Assembly (NCBI RefSeq): GCF_001949145.1
Contig: NW_019091594.1
Coordinates: forward strand, 1 to 46,065
Source: Acanthaster planci
Lineage: Eukaryota > Echinodermata > Asteroidea > Valvatida > Acanthasteridae
Reading direction: 5' to 3'
DNA length: 46,065 nucleotides
The number at the start of each line of letters is the position of its first letter. The first letter of the stretch is position 1. Positions 1-12,400 of the stretch are shown piece by piece. The position numbers were made by a program, and so were the translations under genes. The notes under the pieces were generated by a model. It had not been told where the DNA came from and did no database searches. It saw only the letters and a list, made by a program, of their open reading frames with translations.

Positions 1-342
1 CGGGCGTCAATGAAAGTCACCTGTCAACTTAGAGTAGTGCCTGAAGATTACTCCGTGTGGCTATAAACGACTGTTAAATGGAATGATGAATTGTTGAAGG
101 ATTTTGAAAACGGAAAAAATGATGCCGGCCCAGCATCCTCAACATTGAAAAATGCCCCGGCCCAAAATGGTTAAGTTCATAGTTTCCAGTTGTTGGGGCG
201 TATATTTAAGAACCATGCATACTTCTGATTGAGCACAGTTTCTTGCACTTCCTGGTTCACAGGGAAACTTATCTTTTTTGCACTTATACATCTCTCTCAG
301 CTGTCTCCACTGATTTAAGAAACCTGTTTGGATTGTTTGCAG
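1..342 (+). other. Upstream USP34-like intron (partial)
   Basis: AT-rich sequence without a conserved open frame, ending in a polypyrimidine-poor acceptor tttgcag. I see no exon or repeat in it. Confidence 0.5.
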
Positions 343-421
343 TGCTTTCCGTGTTTTACTGGAAAATGATGACGACAGACTAGGAGTCATCACTTACCAC
401 GGGTTAAGTAGACTAGCAGAT
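343..421 (+). CDS. USP34: USP34-like exon A (first in window)
   Basis: Acceptor tttgcag ends at 342 and donor gtaagt begins at 422. The first base finishes a codon begun in an upstream exon outside the window. The next 26 codons read AFRVLLENDDDRLGV... and end LSRLAD in phase 0. The run of acidic residues followed by a hydrophobic stretch resembles the segment just before FNTL-MMYHEATACH in USP34. No start codon is expected here because several thousand coding bases lie upstream. Confidence 0.8.
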
Positions 422-3400
422 GTAAGTAATTCCAAGATTATTTATGTATTTGATCTTAAATGATTTTAGAGAAGTGGAAAGTTTGTTTCAGTCTCAAAAT
501 GTATTTTTGGAGATATTAGTAAGTCTACTGGAATTGGTCAGTTCTCAGAAAGGCGTGACACTAACTACATTAAACTTGCCTGGATACAGGCTTGACAAAC
601 CACTCTTCACTGGCATGGGAAGATACTGTGTAGCAACTGTCAGGTTTTCCTGTCATAAACAAGCAAACCTGAGTGCCCTTTTTTGGCCTGGGGGAGGGAG
701 GATATTGTATTGTGGTATGAGCCTGGGTAATTTTGATTGTTGTTTCTAGGCATTCAACACACTTCATATGATGTACCATGAAGCCACAGCATGCCATGTG
801 ACAGGGGATCTGGTGGAGCTGTTGTCAATCACCCTGCTAACATTGCAGTGTGCTAGCAAATACAAGGAAAGAAAAGGTATTTTGAAGCACAACCAAATTT
901 ACCTAGCCTTGATTTGTGAGTTAGTGTTTGTGAGTGTGGTTAGATTTGTGATCAAAAGGTACAGGTGGAAAACATACATGTCATTTGTCTTTGCACAAAG
1001 GGTGTCTTCAAATGGGATTCAGCTGAAACAAACCATAGTTTTCTGTAATTTTGTTTATTGACAAATAATGGGGCATCTTGCATTTCTCAATTCCCATCAG
1101 TTTAAAGCATTGACCAAAGATTGTGGTTAGGTACACTGGAATTACTTACCTTACACAGGGGTGAGATTTGTCAGGATGCTTCCTGATTTCAGGATTTTTA
1201 AAAACAAGCTTTTTTAACATCTTGAAACCATTAAGATGTTTGTCCACATGAAAAGTGAGATACAACATAAGAAATTGGTATTTTAAGGGGTATCTTGAAG
1301 CAAACACAGTGTGTACCATAGATCCTACACTACTTTGGGGCCCTCTGAAACCTCTGGTGATCATTTTGTGGATATTTTATTTTCCTCCAATGGCACCTCT
1401 GCTTACAGTTTGTCAAGCTTTGCCACAAGTTCAAAATACAAGAAACTAAAAGAGATCAGCTCTTCTGGCATGGAACATGAATCTTAATCTCTGATTTAAA
1501 AAACATGGTCCATATAAACGAAAACACCTGTTGACTCTCTGAGTAATTGATACCTCATTTTTTGGGATGCTTTTAGTTCAGAAGATTTCATAAATTTATC
1601 ATTATGTGAGTGAATAATACTAATTCTTATCTCCTTTCAGATGTGAAGCAATCCTTACTACAGTGGCAAGAACGTATGGAATTTGCACAGAAATTGCTAA
1701 CACTGCTTAACTGTTACACACCAGACAATGTCAGAAAGGAAAGCCTAGGTATATTTGATTGCAAACTTCAGTTTACTTTTTAACATTTGTCAAAGCCTTT
1801 TCTTTATTTAATTAACCCAATAGGCAGGGTATTGTTTTATGAGTGACTGCTGGGCTGCTGGTATTAAATAATGTTTTATTGCTCACACATACCAAGGCCA
1901 ACCAGGCCGGGTCTGGAGCGTACACTGGGTCACACTGCACCCGGTCAGGCTGTGCTGCTAGAGTGTGTGCTAGGTACTGCTGCATTGTCCATGCACCTTC
2001 TAGCATTTTCCCCTGTGTTATTCAACACAGAGGTTGTGCATGGCAGCCATTTTTCCAGTAAGAGCTTTTGTTCCACAGGGATACACTTGAGTAGACCTTT
2101 TGTGCTATTCCTCCGTGACAAAAGCAGCTACCGGAAAGATGGCTGCCATGCAAAACCTCTATTCATTAGAGCCTAATGTCTGCTTTTCTGCCTAACTTAA
2201 TTCACCCATTTTTACTTTTGAAGACTATTATTTGAACCCATCCCTGAAAACTTCTTCCCCCAATTATATAAAATGAACTTACAAAAAAGCACAGACAACA
2301 CTGTTTTTTCTCAAAGAATTTTACTCATACACCTCTTGTCTTTTCTTCATTATTTCGTCTCTCATTTACATTTCTTCTTTTTCCTTCTCTTATTTACAAA
2401 ATTTACAGAAGACTTTTCTTTATTCTTTTCCATTTTCCAAAGTCTTTTAAAAAACAACTCAGATTTTCTTCCAAAAACAACTGAAATAAAAGAATTGAAC
2501 TAAAACACTTTAGTCATTCATTTGCAGTTGACGTTTTTTCCCTTTCCGGCAGCCCTGTTGAATGAGTTGGTAGTCTTGTACCCAAGAGAGTGTGTGCAGA
2601 GACTGGTGCCCATCATCCTCCATGTACATCTCCAGTTTCAAAAGAATAACATCCCATGTAAGTATACTCAAGTGTTCAGAATAAGGACCATTCCTTGGCA
2701 TTCAGTCTTTCCATTTTCTTACAATTGGGGGGGTGGAGGTAGGAGTTATAAGCTGGCCATCCATGACATATACACAAAAGGCTGACTTGATAGACCCTCC
2801 CCCAGCTCTCGATGCATGCACAGTATATGCAGTGGTTGTAACCCCCATGCATGTACAGGTATATGGCCTGTTAACTTATCAGACCAGTGACACTGGGTTG
2901 AAGAGTTCCAGAATTGAAACAGACAGTTTGTTTATGATTGCCCAAATCAAGTTTTTACATGTACCCTGTCATAAGTTTGTTTATTTAAACCTCCTAGAGT
3001 GTATGGAAAATCATATTGACATGAAATAATTGAGGAATGTTAGGGTTAAAAGGACAAAAACTTATTCCTATTGTTAGTTGCAATTTAATTGGAAAAATTA
3101 AGAGAGGGACAGGGGAAATAGGGGAACGTGAAGACGTCGCAGATAAAAGTGATTTTTTTAAAAATCAAACTACATCACCACTCACAATCTTTTCCCCAAT
3201 TTAAGATGATTGACAGAATTTTCAGAAGTAGGTCACAGCCCAAAACCCATAAATTGATGTGTACAATATATGTCCAAATTATGATGAGGAAGTCTTGCTA
3301 AAACTGATCCGACTCATTACTTTGGTGATGTTTGGTGTTTTTTAAGGTATTATTCCATGCAGGAGTTTAACTTAACATAAAACTTTTAAAAGTGAAGTTA

Positions 3401-6400
3401 TAAAAGCTTAGTTCATTCAAAAACAAAGTTCAGTCTGATAACTGTGAATTATGGTAACTAGTGGATATTTGTTTTCAGTTAGTTTATAATGTGTTCTTCC
3501 TAGACAAATGAAAAATATCGGCTGTTTTGTAACTTGAAATATATATTGACAAGTTGGTTGTATTATCTTTCAGTGGCCACAGGTCCATATTTTCCCAGGC
3601 GCATGCCCAAGCCAGCCCCCAACAAGACTAGTATGCGACCTCCTAGGCCAGAACTACAGATGTTTCTTCATCCAAGTCAGCTAGAAACATCACATGTAAG
3701 AATGTTCATTTACAGTTATGAGGCTTACTGTCTGCATGTTCATAGCACAGTGTATTCATGTAGACCTCCATGCAACATTCGTATTCAAAACTGTTTATCG
3801 TTTTTAAAGACGTAATTTACTCATACTTGATAATCCCTTGGCTTGTTGGCCTGCTACTGTGTACTTCCAAACTTTTCTGGGGTTCATTGGGTTCATTTAA
3901 AAGATGATAAATACATGAAACCTTTCTTCAGCAGTGTATTTACAGTGTGTCTGCACAGTTACTCTTTACTGTGTATAGGCCATCCACAAGCGGGGGGAGG
4001 GTTAGATTTGTTGCCATTGCATACACTTACAGTGGGGAGGGAGGATTAGGGGCAATGTGTACATGCAGACACCAAAAATCATAGAACAAATTATTTTACA
4101 CCCTGCACCACTGGTGGGATAAGCCAAACTAAGCCAAACTACAGTATGGGATGTGTATGCATTGGGGGCCTTGGATTTAAAATCTGAAGAATTTGTGTAT
4201 TACTTAATGGATGGCCCCTTCATTCATTATTCTTAAAAGTTGCAGTGACAGCAAGTGACATTTATATGTGAATACTACATCATGTAGTTGTGTATGGAGC
4301 AAAGCTACATGTAGTTGGAAGCGAGAAACAACCAAATGTCTCAGTGTGTTGCATTTACACTGAAGCGGTTTATTGCAGACATAAATGTGAACCTGTTTTT
4401 TTTTGTTGAATGCAGGGTTCTGATCCAGTCTATGATGCTGCCCTCCGTGATTACTTTCTCCCATATCATCAGTTGGTTGAGACCCTCTGTCACACAGCAC
4501 TGAGTATCAACCTGTTCACTGAGGATACCATCAACCTAAGTAATTGACTACAATGTTTTGGCAAAGTTTTGGTGTACGGCGCTCCACCTACCCAAACAGT
4601 CACCTATTATTATTCTCTGGAAAGATTTGATCGGCTGTAGCGCACCCTGACCTTCCACAATGCAAGGCGGCTCTGCCGCCATGATCAACCTTCTGGTTCT
4701 TAACGCCATAGCGTAACAGACACGTTTCTCGAGGCATCTTTGTTTTATCAAGTTTTCAGGTTCTGTGTCGATTTGATCACCAATCTTTCCTTTGTGAATA
4801 AAATATTACCTTGATTTTCATCTATTTGTTGGTAAGAGTATTTTTGTGTGTATATTTTGTGTTCTTCTCTTCAATTTTCCTTCTGTGCACCCTTCAGGTG
4901 TTTATTGTTGGTACTGCAAGGTTCGTTCCAGCTACGCTTGTGTCTGCCCTACCAATAATTTACAGTCCTTAGCCGGTTGAATTCAGGGGGTTGCTGTCAG
5001 GATCTGTTATATTCCCCTGTCTTCTCCGGCTAACCGGACGAGGAAAAGGCCTTGCCATTGTCCAGGGGATTCCAGCTAAGATCTGGCCAGGCCCCTGGTT
5101 CGTTTCACCCCATGGAGCTGACGGAGAAGCTCTGTGGTCGACTGTGGAAGACCTGAGCAGGGACACTGCCAGGATCAGGCAAGGACCCTGTCTCCTTGGT
5201 CAACTGCTGGCCTGGCCAGCCAGCCGGGGTTCCTGAGAGAGTGCCCCATCAGACGGCTCCCGGGGCCCGTCTTTCCATCATTGTTCCCCATGCCCTTCAA
5301 CCACCATGGCCCAGAGGAATCCACGTGGCATTCCAGCCAGTGTTCCCCCAGCAACTCCAAACATGGAGGAAGGACACAGAAGGAGTTTGAACTGCCTGGG
5401 TTATAACATCTGACCAATTACCGCTTTCTGGCATGCCCAGTATGTCCATAGCCAGAGTGCGGCAATGCATACAACGCACCACCTGTTTTCACATCCATAA
5501 GCCCCTTTGTACACCATGATCATCGCCGCAATTTTTTCGCTGATAATCTCATCCTTAAAAACGTTGTGTACATCAGTAAAGGAAGTTGAATATTCATACC
5601 ATTGTTGGTGCTTGATATGATCTGACAACAACATCAAATTTTATGCTTGCACAGTTGCTTTTATTAGGCTGTGTACCCTAAGTGTTCATGTGCAGTTATT
5701 GCCCTTATCGAACTCTTTCTTCTGGACTTATTTTGGGAATAAATAGCCAAGTTGTTAATAAGATTTTGTGTTTTATTTGAATAATTTTTATCGCGGAATT
5801 TACACTGAAAGGTATTTCATGAAATCTCATGATCACTCCTTGTGGTGAAACAGCGCATTTTGTTTTTCGTGAACTTTACTGTCTTGTGGTGGTCAACATG
5901 TTGTTGGCCAGTCTTAGCCAAATTCGTACAAAGACTTTGAAAACTGATGTTTTCGAGTGAAAAACTAAAACTGCAAACATTGCATGGATAATGGAAAGTG
6001 CATCATCATCTTTTAAAAAATTATTCATGACAGCAAAAGTAAATCTAACGACAGATATTTTTCTTTCTATTTCCTAGTCACTGCAATTAGTTGTAGTTAA
6101 TTGCAAAGAAAACACCACAAATATTGCTACGATACTACTGGCCCCACTTGTTCAACTAAGCTGCAGGCAGTAATAAGGCATTTTCGGTATGTTTATTATT
6201 GTTCGTCTGACCGTGCGGCGATGATCATGGAGCACTTTGATGTGCCAGAGTTGTAACTCCTTCAGTGTCCTTCCTCCATGCTCCAAAGAACACCAGCTGC
6301 CATTCGACATCGGCCAAGAAGACTACTTCTCCTGTGGCCTCCGTGCATACTCCCTCCGGCCAAGACACTGAAGTCATCTTCTGGTGCGCCGTTGAGCCAC

Positions 6401-9400
6401 TACACCCTGGCACCCACCAACTCTATTTTGGGTTTTGTGGAGCCTACCAGGCTTTTATGCCAGTGGGGCTCCAAGCTGCCACAGCCCATCTGCAGCTCAG
6501 GCTTTCTAGTGGGCATCACTGGGTCATCGGACCTCATTTCTCCTGGTCCCTCTGCCTGGAATTCTGCAGTTCCCACCAACCTCGACTGGGAACACTCCCT
6601 GGGTGTTCTACCTCCTGAAGCCCTGACTGCCACCTCCGATGTAGGGTCACCCAGTACTAGGATAGGCGAACACATATAATACTCCTCTTCATCGAGTTCT
6701 TTGAAACCCAAGAAGAGGCACCGCTTCGATCATCCTGAGCCAACTTATGAGCCACAGATCTCAGCCTTCCTATCCATCAATGAAGCCCGGACTTCCATCA
6801 CTCACCGCCGTAACGATAAACCACCGCCGGCCTCTACTGCCCTGGACCCGTTCCTGGCATACCAGCCCCCTCAACCCCCTTCAGTCGTGAGCCATGATGA
6901 CACCGGACGGGGTTCCACAGCGGAGTTACATCAACCGGGCATTCCTCTGTCAGAGCAGGCCACTCCCCACGGGAGTACACATGGCTCGTAGCAGGACACG
7001 GCCCTGTCTCCGACCACGCAACCAGCATTTTCTTCAGAGGACAAAGTTGATTCCATTAGTGCCCTCACTCTGTCCAAGGGCCACCTCGATCTTCTTCAGT
7101 CGGACATGATTAACGTGCTCGGCCTGCCATCAGTCACTCCCCCAAAGAGGACACCAGCCATGGCTCATTCAAATGCCACACGGCTCGAGTGGAGTCTCCC
7201 GGACCAATTTTTCCTGAACTCCCACTCGATCACTTATTCGTGTAGATTTTCAAGTCCCTTGCCAAGGCCAAGTAATGGCGTGCACTTCCCAAGCGAGTGG
7301 CGGTGTTCTATTATTTCCCGGCTGAAGATTAGAGAATTTCTTGTCAGTCCCAGACCTTCCCGATGCGGCAAAGACAAAATCTCCACTGATTCCAGAAAAA
7401 CCATCTGCTAAGGCGACCTTCCAGGATAAGGACAAGTCCCTGCTAGAATCCACGCTCGCAAAGCTCAACTAAGCCTCCTGCTTTGGGCTCCGTTGTACTG
7501 CCTTCCCACTCCTTTTATTGAAGAACATCTCCTGTGCGCGCCAGTAAAATTCCCCAGTCTCCCCAGATTTTGCAGCCCTAGCTCTTTGTGGCCTTGATGA
7601 AGGACTGAACAATACGTTTGAACAGTTTGTTTTAATATCCTGTCTGGCGACTTCAATGAGAAGATCAAATGACCTTGATGCAATGCATATTCCTTACGAG
7701 GGACTTAAGTCTCGCCTTCGTGCTTTTCGGGGAAGACCTTTTCGCCGGCAAGTTTGTTGACATGCTGGAGACCAAGGCTAAGCGGGTTGATACGGCCAAG
7801 AAAATATAGCTCCACAAAACACCTCCTTCAACTTCGCAGCGACCTCAGCAGTGTAGTTTCTGCCAAGTCAGGCCCACATCGGGCCAGACTTTCATGATGC
7901 GTCACTCTTTTTGTCCCCCTCTTCAACAATCGAGCAAATACTGGGCCTCAACCCGTATCACTCCCAGGATGAGTCAGACATTCCAGCTCTGTGGGAAGTC
8001 ATCATGTGCCCCCTGTTCCTTCAGGGACGTTGCAGGTGACTGTTACACTTCACGTTGGATCATCAACTTGGACAGCTGGGTCCTCTTGACTCTGGCCCTT
8101 GGATATTCCCTCAAGTTTACAAGCGCCCTGCCGTCCGAAGCGATACTATGGCCGACTCCTGTCCCTCACAACAAAGACAAATGCTTGGCACTGGAGTGGT
8201 AGATAAATTCCCTTCTTCTAAAATGGGCTATCCTTCATGTTTACCCCAGCCAGCTCGGAGTGGGCTTTGTTTCAACATTCTTTCTCACACCCAAAAAGGG
8301 AACAGACAAATGGCATCCCATCGTCAACTTGAAGCCATTGAACAAGTTTATCCACCCCAAGAAGTTTTGCATGAAACCATCTTGACGTTGATACAATCCC
8401 TACTAGTTCCGTCCTGGGCCTCACCGATCAATCTTCGCAATGCTTACCTTTTTGTACCCGTTCACAAGCGGGACCACAAGTTCCTCCGATTCATGTACGA
8501 AGGGAGAGTATATGAGTTCCGTGCCCTGCCATTCGGCCTATCAACTTCGCCCAGAGTCTTTACACGTATTGCCAAGACCATTGGGGCTTACCTACACCAG
8601 CTAGATGTCGTAATTTTCCAGTAACTAGACAACTGGTTGATCGTGGGCCGATCCCTAGACGAGGCCGTAGCCGCAACTCACTTCCCGTCTTGGCTTTCTC
8701 ATCAACCTAGAAAAGCCGAACCTGATACCATCCAAGCTTCCGGCGTACCTGGGGGCAATACTTGATCTCCACAGGGGTATAATCACTCTGACGGCCGACC
8801 GAGTCACCAATCTTCAAAACTGCGGCTCTCTTTTCCGCTTGTCGCAGTCACCACCTGTCCTTGCTTGGCTCTGTCTCCTTGGCTTAACGGCCAGTATGGG
8901 GGACCTGATACCGTGGTGCAGACTCCGCGAGACCACTCCAGATCCATCTACTCTCTCCCTGTCATCCCGAGACAGAACTTATCGAGAATACCAGTCAACA
9001 TTTCAGAGGATGTCCATCAATATCTACTATGGTGGCTAAAAAAGGACCACTTACTCACCGGGCGCTACTTCCAGCAAGCCAAACCCGAGGTAGTTATTTT
9101 GACCAATGCATCATCTTTTCTGATGGGGGGCCTCCCTTCTCCACATCAACTGGAGCACTGAATTCCAAAGAAATCGTATCAGTGTCATTTCCTTGCACAC
9201 ATCAAGGGAAAAACGGCCTGATCTGCTTGGACAACTCCACAGCAGTAGCCTACATCAATTATCAAGGCGGTACATGCTCTCCCCGGCTGTGTGTCCTGAC
9301 ATGGGAAATCTTTCATTGGGCGATGGATCACTCAATCAACGTGCAAGCGATCCACATCGCAGGGCCCGACAATACTGTAGCAGACGCTCTGGCTCATGGC

Positions 9401-12400
9401 ACTATTCATCTCAGCGATAGAGAGACCTCAATGATCTCTTTGCGTCAGCAGACAACATCCAACTCCTGGTGTTTTGCACCAGAACGCCTCACCCGTGAGC
9501 GTGGGCTACAGACGCCCTGCAGATTGATTAGACCGGCCTACCAGAGTACACTTTCCCATCTCTCTTGTTCCGAGGGTCATATCCAAGATAGAGTGCAGAC
9601 ACTGTCGGATTCTGCTTATCGCCCCTCTCTGGCCACTTCAGCCTCGGATCCCTAGACTAACCAGTTTCCTGGTTCACCAGCTGTTCATCCTTCTGGCAAG
9701 ACCAGACATCCTCTAGCAGCTGAAGTCAGGAATTCTCCATTCAGCACCGACAGTGCCGTTGTATGGTAAATTGGCTATGGTGTCTCTGGCTGTACATTCT
9801 GGCTTCATGGATTGCTCCTCTGTATCTGATAACACTGTCCTTCATCATCTTGTGCGTGGTATGTTTATTGAGCACCCACACTTAAGGTGCTTAGTCATGT
9901 TATGGGACCTGAGCAAAGTTCTAAGGATGCTCACTGATGCCCCCTTCGAACCTCTAGGTAATGCAACCCTGCTGCATACCAGTGTTAAGCTAGCCTCCTT
10001 CTGGCCATGGCCACTTCCAGGAGGGGTTCTGAACTTCAAGCCTTCTCCATTGCTGAGGGACACGTACATTGGAAGCCACACAACGTTCGCTTCATTCCAT
10101 CCGTTGGCTTTTAAACCAAAAGCAATCTCCTTCTTTTGATCCACCAGAAATTTTTGTACCGACCATTGCTTTGCATGTGCAAGTCGATGCAGACAAGCTC
10201 TGGTTCCCAGTTCATACGCTGAAGTGGTATCTAGCCAAAACCAAGAACCTGAGAGGTACGGTTTTCCAAGTTTTTAATACTTCTACCAAACCACACTGGC
10301 CAGAGACATCATAGCCCACTGGATAGTTTGAGCTATTAAATTTACTAATCCAAACTGGGCATCACATCCCGATAACCAGAGCCAGCACTATATCAGAGCC
10401 CATGACGTAAGAGCTACATGTATACCTACGTCTTGGTCTTACTTCTGTGGGATCACCATTGCAGACACTTTTGAGGCTGCCTGCTGGAAATCTCTTACAT
10501 CTACCTCCTGCTACCTAAAAGATGTCTTGCAGAGTGACTGTGCACATGGCAAGATGATCCTACTGTCAGCAGTGCAGAGGTCAAAGGAGCCATCTGCAGA
10601 CTAAACAAAGGGACAATCAGCCTGGAGATCCCTTTCTGGTGAGATTGGTGTTTATTACCTCCCAGTGCATTAATTTGGTACTATTCTCAGTGCATATTTT
10701 TATGCTCAAGACTATCACTTTTATGTCATAGCCAACCCTCCTAGATTGGTGCCACTCTGCAGATGTAGTGACTGTTTGGGTAGGTAGAGTGCCATAGACT
10801 CCTCCCCCACATTAAGTGTAGGTCAGGTCTACTAGAGAATACCTACCCAAACAGTGCTCTCTGGCCCATCCTCCCCATTTTGGCTCTGTCTCTTTGTGTT
10901 GCTTCGAAAGGACGATCATGGCAGCAAAGCCGGGTTGCATTGTGGGAGGTCAGGGTGCAAAACTTTTCAACGAATAATAATAGGCATGTAGTGACTGTTT
11001 GGGTAGGTATTCTCTAGTAGACCCATCCCACACACTTATAATGTGAGGGAGAATTTTATCTTTTGCCTTAACTGTCATACTGATGGAAACCATTCCCATT
11101 TTTTTTTAGGCCATTCCAATTGTTAGATGTTTGGCCTTCTTTAATGGATTCTGGGGCACTGAAAAGGGTCCTCAGGCAAGCAAAAAGTATGTGAAAGTGT
11201 ATGAAAACATTAAGCATCTTTTAAAAAAGTTCTCTGATTATATGTTGTTTTCAGAAGCCGCTTTATTCATGATCCCCATGCTATTCTCATTTTGACTCAA
11301 TCAAATAAAATGTGAACTTCTCAAAGAGTAAGAAATAAACTGTTTGGTCATAAATGTCACAAAAATTGTTAGGTAATCTCACCCCCTTAAAAAATGCTGC
11401 TCCATAGTGGGCAGTGAGGCCTAAACTATTGTAGCTTCTGATTGCATACTGATCACATGATGATTATGTGAAGGAGATTTTTGCACTTTTTTATTTTGAT
11501 TTACCAACTGTGGCCGTGCTTTGATCAATTTCAGAGAGCAGTTATTCCACAAAGAATCCAAAATTGCCCCTTAAAATAATTTTTAAAATTGGCTTCAGAA
11601 AAAGAAATACATTTAAAATACACAGTGCTCACTAAAAAGAAATAATTTTCTTTCCCGTTACAGTAAGCTTTATTTACTCATGTATGAGATTACTGCTACT
11701 GACAGAATGGCATCCATTCATATTTGGTAATGTAATGAATATTGACATCTGTGCTGTTTCAGGTGTATTAGTAGCATTGGAAGGTGTTCCATTGCAACTG
11801 GACTGGTTTGCCAAGCTCTGGAAAATCATCTACCACTCAGAGGTACATTCAGCATCCTTTATGGTCTCTGTGGCCATATTTGATAAACTGTATCAAGCCT
11901 CAAATTTAGCTGCTTCTCATCGTAGGAAAACACATATCTTTATCATATTTTATGTTTACAGTGATGTGTCACAGAACATGCAGCATTGACATTGGAATAG
12001 AACATTAGCCTGCCGTGTATATCATGGTTTTGCTATACTGAAGATTTATGTTTCTCATAGATAAGAAAAGCATATATGTAGTTTTTAGCTGAACAGCACT
12101 CTCTTCAAATAAAGGAGTTTTGTTTCAGTAGTCTACTGCATTCAACTTACCTGAATCACTTACTAATGCATTATTTCCCTAACGTCAGTTAGCCATGTGC
12201 TAAAACTTGATCAACTGCATTGTAAGCCTTTTCAATATTCATTTCTTTTTATATTGCAATATCATGAAAAAATATCATGATATCCGATATTACCGTGATG
12301 ACATCATTTTCCACTATGTCATGAGAGCCGTGTAAAAAAAAAGCTGATGTATATGTATTATCTCCATATTTAGAACTCTAATGCTCGTGGAAAGCAAATT

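Larger units (their letters stand above)
4575..11040 (+). mobile_element. DIRS-1: DIRS-like tyrosine-recombinase retrotransposon, degenerate
   Basis: About 6.5 kb inside the USP34-like F-G intron, sense to the gene. The left terminal repeat (from about 4587, cctacccaaacagtcac, through tattattattc and on to the ccgccatgatca block) is repeated inverted at about 10905-11007. Inside the right end, 10766-10857 holds an internal complementary region: the complement of the left end next to the complement of the right end. That is the hallmark of DIRS elements, which replicate through a circular intermediate and integrate with a tyrosine recombinase instead of a DDE integrase. Order of parts: Gag-like (5306-7880), reverse transcriptase (about 8240-8760), RNase H (about 9090-9420), tyrosine recombinase (about 9840-10560). 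Stop codons and frameshifts make it non-autonomous. DIRS elements make no target-site duplication, and none is seen. Confidence 0.85.
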
